64,000 nucleotides of DNA from Limnoperna fortunei (lineage: Eukaryota; Mollusca; Bivalvia; Mytilida; Modiolidae), in NCBI GenBank assembly GCA_944474755.1, contig OX104124.1, forward strand, positions 21,674,452 through 21,738,451, read 5' to 3'. Both the position numbers and the translations under genes were made by a program. Below the pieces are notes generated by a model, which saw only the letters and a program-made list of their open reading frames with translations, searched no databases and had not been told where the DNA came from. Of the stretch, positions 62,201 through 64,000 are shown one piece after another. Every line of letters starts with the position of its first letter. The first letter of the stretch is position 1.

Positions 62201-63988
62201 AGCACGACCAGTGTATGTTACCTGTTGTGTTCGTTATTTTTCTGTTGAAGATAACTGTAATTTAGTACTCTGATGCACGCATTGTTTTTTTCTGATTTAT
62301 TTTATAAATTTTCAAAGCGGAATGTTAAATACACCTTATAGTATACAGAATATGAAACTGACAAGTCGTTGCGATTTAATCGTTGAAAATACACGTATTT
62401 ATACACAATTAAATTCAATACAATTAGAATAAATGTAAATGTATTTGACCCTACTCTCACTAATTTTTTCTTGTTTGTCAAATCGGTCTGTGTTCATGGG
62501 CGTTGGAAACGGTAGGGAGGTGGTGCGTAGGATGTGATCACACCGCTCTTTCAGAAAAAAGTATTGTTATTTTACCAAGAATCGAATTTTTTTTAGAAAT
62601 ATTTATTGTTTCAACTTCAATAATATAGAATGCAGACGTCTAACTTATCAAACCCTTGTTTAGGGAGCACCAGAAGTCCAAACAATTTTAACATCTGGGA
62701 GGGCCCCTGCCAGACCCACCAAAGCACCCCTTTTCCATGGTTTTATTGGTCTTTAAACTGAGGTACCAGAGGAAACCGAGAAAAATCTCACAACCATGGA
62801 ACATTGTATCGACAGAAAACCCCGGACCGACACTACCTTGTACATTGTTGAGAGATTTCCAAATCACTGCTAATGAACACACAATGCTTCTCATTCAAAA
62901 CACTACACGTAAAACTAAAAACAAAATTACGCAATGAAACATTTTGAAAAGTTAGGATTTTTTATTTCTATAATTATTGTATGTGTAGGAAAGGAGATTG
63001 TTCCATGTTTGGGGCCTGGGGGAAGAGTGTCCCAGTGAAAGGATCTTTATTACAGCTGAGGGCATTAGATTGGAGCGTGGACGGTAGGTAGTTAAAACTG
63101 TTAGGTTTTCCTGTCAACTTCAAAATTAAATTTCTCCCAGAACTGAAGTAAAATAAAAATGTCATAGAAATAAAGCAGTTTATGTAAAACACAACGAATA
63201 CCAAAAGCTTGATAAGATAAAAAAATTCAATACGAAAAACTCAATTCTTAGTTAGAATCCTGACACAAATAATAACAGACTTCATCAATCTCTAATAACA
63301 GACAAAAAAGACACAAAAATTAAAAGTAAGTGTCAAGTTTTTGAGGTTTGTAATTTAGCTTCACGTTTTTATAATTATGTCTGATACCAGTGGCGGATGC
63401 AGGGGGGGGGGGGGCGTAGGGGCGTACGCCCACCTTTAAAAAAGGAAAGGAAAAAAAAGAGAACAGGGACGGTAAAAACCAGCGCCAAAGGCAAAAATGT
63501 AATCCCCGCTCGCCTTCGCCATAAATTAATGCATTAACTACTATATATACAAATGTACTGTACCAAATAAAGGTTACTGAACACTATAAAAACCTTGTTC
63601 GTGGCCCTCCTTTTCCGATATCCCCTTTTTACGCCCCCCCCCCCCTTCGAAAATCCTGTATCCGCCCCTGGATACTACAGATTTATGATGGAAAAACTTG
63701 ACGCCACTTTCAGCAATTGTTCAGCTATATCATTGCTTCCAGTTTTTATTGGGGGAGGAAGCAAGAGACAACCCCGGACCTTCGTTAGGAAAACTGGCAA
63801 TCCTTGTCCAAAACCAAATCCGGTTATAAACAAAAAAAGTATATGTATGTATGTGCAATTATTCACCTTTTGTCATTAAATAGGCCCGTTTAAGGACTTT
63901 CCCCAGGTAACGGTGTATCACCCGTCAGAGGGGTACGGTCACGCCTTTGCTAACTTTGGATGGACCGGATGGATCGGTTCTATTACAG
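48013..63988 (+). CDS. C45/Dcd1-like Ntn hydrolase, 5' eight exons (3' end beyond window)
   Basis: Eight exons join in phase: 48013-48090, 49965-50100, 50698-50795, 51866-51933, 53408-53516, 61362-61396, 62989-63083, 63884-63988. They give 241 codons plus one base before running off the right edge. A signal peptide is followed by a propeptide-like region ('GHLYTVGQPGVNQFYIVHVYG', 'TPYEMGKAHGQLM'), then 'RIHMIGELT' and 'KGDCSMFGAWGK'. Here Cys179 is the expected N-terminal nucleophile exposed by self-cleavage. 'LQLRALDW' and 'VTVYHPSEG...GWTGWIGSITG' follow. This order resembles peptidase family C45 (acyl-CoA:6-APA acyltransferase fold) and Dictyostelium Dcd1 proteins, acid-ceramidase-like. 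Substrate is unknown; secretion or lysosomal location is inferred from the signal peptide. No breaks seen. Confidence 0.85.
48130..49690 (+). repeat. 45-bp minisatellite derived from the exon 1/intron 1 boundary
   Basis: About 35 units of 'gttattcacgatctgcttac' plus 'agcagtggtaagatacgtct' plus 'ctaaa'. The first 20 bases and the 'ggtaag' segment match 48,058-48,103, the end of exon 1 and its 5' splice site. Units vary by a few bases, and a longer block of several units recurs (about 48,800-49,000 and 49,200-49,390), so there is higher-order duplication. The long open frames on both strands (15-residue periodicity) are by-products. Confidence 0.9.
49965..50100 (+). CDS. C45-like gene exon 2
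   Basis: Acceptor 'attattttag', donor 'atatg|gtaagt'. Reads 'PDPNAQPNNNPIYTAPP', then 'VVNGHLYTVGQPGVNQFYIV'. Phase 0 in, phase 1 out. Confidence 0.82.
50208..50286 (+). repeat. (TGAT)n microsatellite
   Basis: About 19 uninterrupted units of 'attg', then a reverse 'caatcaatcaat' at 50,318. Confidence 0.97.
50440..50610 (+). repeat. SINE copy (plus)
   Basis: 'catgatgtgctcgagtctta' and 'gtcgaaggtcggggtgtctt' with 'cagggtactctcgttccccc' match the minus-strand copy at 28.4 kb. No target duplication located. Confidence 0.6.
50698..50795 (+). CDS. C45-like gene exon 3
   Basis: Acceptor 'ttttcttacag', donor 'aagtg|gtaagt'. Reads 'GTPYEMGKAHGQLM', the N-terminal box typical of the family, then 'FINNVWQYLEQQV'. 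Phase 1 in, phase 0 out. Confidence 0.87.
51069..51208. repeat. Fold-back (hairpin) element
   Basis: 'ggttaatatcatgattt' and 'gactttagat' on the left are mirrored by 'aaatcatgatattaac' and 'atctaaagt' on the right. Arms are about 40 bp and the loop about 55 bp. MITE-like; no target duplication identified. Confidence 0.7.
51735..51850 (+). repeat. Dispersed bivalve-type repeat, second copy
   Basis: 'gcgagtcttcatcagacgaa' and 'atgcgcgctggg' resembles 19,449-19,530, diverged. Confidence 0.4.
51866..51933 (+). CDS. C45-like gene exon 4
   Basis: Acceptor 'gaattgtag', donor 'ttcgg|gtaagt'. Reads 'IDAINSTVHIFKPWFLKDV' and then 'ADFG'. Only 68 nt. Phase 0 in, phase 2 out. Confidence 0.8.
52114..52430. 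other. GC-rich island of unknown origin in intron 4
   Basis: Markedly richer in G and C than its surroundings, with a 73-codon minus-strand open frame. Possibly a fragment of a retroelement 5' region, but I cannot name it. Confidence 0.35.
52431..53407. other. Rest of intron 4
   Basis: A 112-codon minus-strand open frame (52,579-52,917) shows no recognisable domain. Otherwise nothing. Confidence 0.35.
53408..53516 (+). CDS. C45-like gene exon 5
   Basis: Acceptor 'atttttag', donor 'aaag|gtaaaa'. Reads 'LKEALDIEIDITQRFTGSYF', then 'EEAKGLSDGSGVDLK'. Phase 2 in, phase 0 out. Confidence 0.85.
54320..54400 (+). repeat. Short dispersed repeat, copy 1
   Basis: 'ggcctattattattgctacc' with 'tcactaacttagctctgctt' recurs at 56,610-56,690. 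Confidence 0.65.
54425..55990 (+). mobile_element. LINE 3' fragment, rearranged
   Basis: The translation shows 'YGLEIMEGRQYEIEQLEKMQ' (a common end-of-RT box), 'LLKNIIRCPSSAEYNIL', and after an interruption 'CCLCGDEPDDLQHFILKC', the C-terminal zinc motif of many LINEs. A 204-bp segment is tandemly duplicated (54,487-54,894). The two halves are separated by the 55.2-55.6 kb insertion. Confidence 0.65.
55200..55620 (+). mobile_element. Insertion with promoter and poly(A)-like signals (possible solo LTR)
   Basis: It interrupts the LINE fragment. 'tataaaatagtatataagac' near 55,424 and 'aataaaag' near 55,590 are in the order of an LTR promoter and poly(A) site. Ends and target duplication could not be fixed, so the class is a guess. 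Confidence 0.3.
55991..57178. other. Noncoding part of intron 5
   Basis: Contains repeat copy 2 at 56,610-56,690 and a short palindrome 'tcccgtctcgcatgcgagacggga' near 56,806-56,830. No exon found. Confidence 0.4.
57179..57224 (+). repeat. (TATG)n microsatellite, left of transposon
   Basis: Twelve 'tatg' units ending exactly at the CACTG terminus. The same microsatellite continues on the other side at 61,255. Confidence 0.95.
58888..60480 (-). pseudogene. Possible residual gene inside the CACTG element
   Basis: Two exon-like segments lie on the minus strand. 59,724-59,639 has acceptor 'atttttacag' and reads 'WGQRIHQHEEILRLLKQEIN' to a stop. 59,033-58,888 has acceptor 'gtcctaag' and reads 'VLQIALLKDCSHFHRVPNL' to an acidic end 'EEDNNGAELE'. 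A third open stretch lies near 60,360-60,470 with a possible donor. They do not assemble into one phased gene and no family is recognised. Confidence 0.22.
60838..60855 (+). repeat. Poly-G run
   Basis: About 16 consecutive G inside the transposon, in a locally GC-rich patch. Confidence 0.9.
61255..61360 (+). repeat. (TATG)n and (TTTA)n microsatellites forming the intron 5 3' end
   Basis: 'tatg' units run to about 61,312, then 'ttta' units run to the acceptor 'tttatcag' at 61,361. The T-rich microsatellite serves as the polypyrimidine tract for exon 6. Confidence 0.85.
61362..61396 (+). CDS. C45-like gene exon 6 (35-nt exon)
   Basis: Acceptor 'ttatttatcag', strong donor 'ctgac|gtaagt'. Reads 'KLLRIHMIGELT', the family box just before the catalytic Cys. 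Phase 0 in, phase 2 out, which is required to join exons 5 and 7. Found only by looking for the missing box. Confidence 0.85.
61397..62988. other. Intron 6, noncoding
   Basis: AT-rich, no exon. A fragment of the 'tagctaaaatattgctcgtt' repeat lies at 61,567. 'ctcggtttcctctggtacct' on the minus strand near 62,760 may be a decayed SINE. Confidence 0.4.
62989..63083 (+). CDS. C45-like gene exon 7: catalytic Cys
   Basis: Acceptor 'tatgtgtag', donor 'ggacg|gtaggt'. Reads 'KGDCSMFGAWGKSV', then 'GSLLQLRALDWSVDG'. The Cys is the predicted nucleophile of the Ntn-hydrolase fold. Phase 2 in, phase 1 out. Confidence 0.9.
63388..63670. mobile_element. 283-bp TIR element with 5-bp target duplication
   Basis: Ends 'cagtggcggatgcagg' and (reverse complement of the right end) 'caggggcggatacagg', 14 of 16 matching. 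Poly-G lies after the left TIR and poly-C before the right, with direct 'gatac' on both sides (63,383-63,387; 63,671-63,675). Non-coding, so a MITE. Confidence 0.75.
63697..63815 (-). repeat. SINE copy (minus) next to exon 8
   Basis: 'cgccactttcagcaattgtt', 'ccagtttttattgggggagg' and 'aaaactggcaatccttgtcc' is the reverse complement of the SINE family at 17,971. It ends about 70 bp before exon 8. Confidence 0.8.
63884..63988 (+). CDS. C45-like gene exon 8
   Basis: Acceptor 'cattaaatag', donor 'ttacag|gtacga'. Reads 'PFKDFPQVTVYHPSEGYGH', then 'AFANFGWTGWIGSIT'. Phase 1 in and out. Further exons must lie beyond the window. Confidence 0.88.
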
Positions 63989-64000
63989 GTACGACTTAAG

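Noticed and set aside
1..64000. tRNA and rRNA genes
   Set aside because: tRNA-like A and B boxes occur only in SINE heads that do not fold as complete tRNAs; no rRNA sequence was recognised.

Overview
The window is eukaryotic nuclear DNA: AT-rich, with interrupted genes, GT-AG introns and dense dispersed repeats. Several repeat families look like those I associate with bivalve molluscs: a tRNA-headed SINE ending in 'agtggcgttaaa', the 'agacgaaacgcgcgtctgg' repeat, and a Penelope-type RT followed by a 'gtccggagtacctga'-like tail. I therefore infer a bivalve, probably mussel-like. No database search was possible. The provided open reading frames are mostly shadows; the two real host genes had to be assembled from exons by splice phase.

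Left third (1-19.5 kb): a broken DIRS-type tyrosine-recombinase retrotransposon with inverted terminal repeats (709-5626); a 1,488-bp unit present three times in tandem (7483-11941), each carrying a dead sulfotransferase exon; and, after repeat-rich noncoding DNA, a decayed Ty3/gypsy pol on the minus strand (16230-18720) with a SINE inserted in it, flanked by a 13-bp target duplication.

Middle (23.0-44.4 kb, minus strand): a complete-looking seven-exon gene for a 510-residue type I membrane protein. It has a signal peptide, one six-bladed YWTD beta-propeller, one EGF domain, a transmembrane helix and a tail with three Tyr-Leu motifs. It resembles a single propeller-EGF module of LRP5/6. Intron 5 holds a large inverted repeat whose arms contain 21-bp minisatellites. 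Intron 1 (about 11 kb) holds a 46-bp minisatellite split by a Penelope-type retroelement, and a CR1/L2-like LINE with a 2A-like motif.

Right (48.0-64.0 kb, plus strand): a divergently oriented gene for a secreted or lysosomal C45/Dcd1-like Ntn hydrolase. Eight exons are visible and the 3' end runs off the window. Its first intron opens with a 45-bp minisatellite that appears to be an amplification of its own exon 1/5' splice-site boundary. Intron 5 carries a 4.03-kb DNA transposon with CACTG termini, and a 35-nt exon follows it. A decayed Tc1-like transposon lies between the two host genes.

The two host genes are head to head about 3.6 kb apart. No functional link between them can be shown from sequence. 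Everything else recognisable is mobile-element or satellite DNA.
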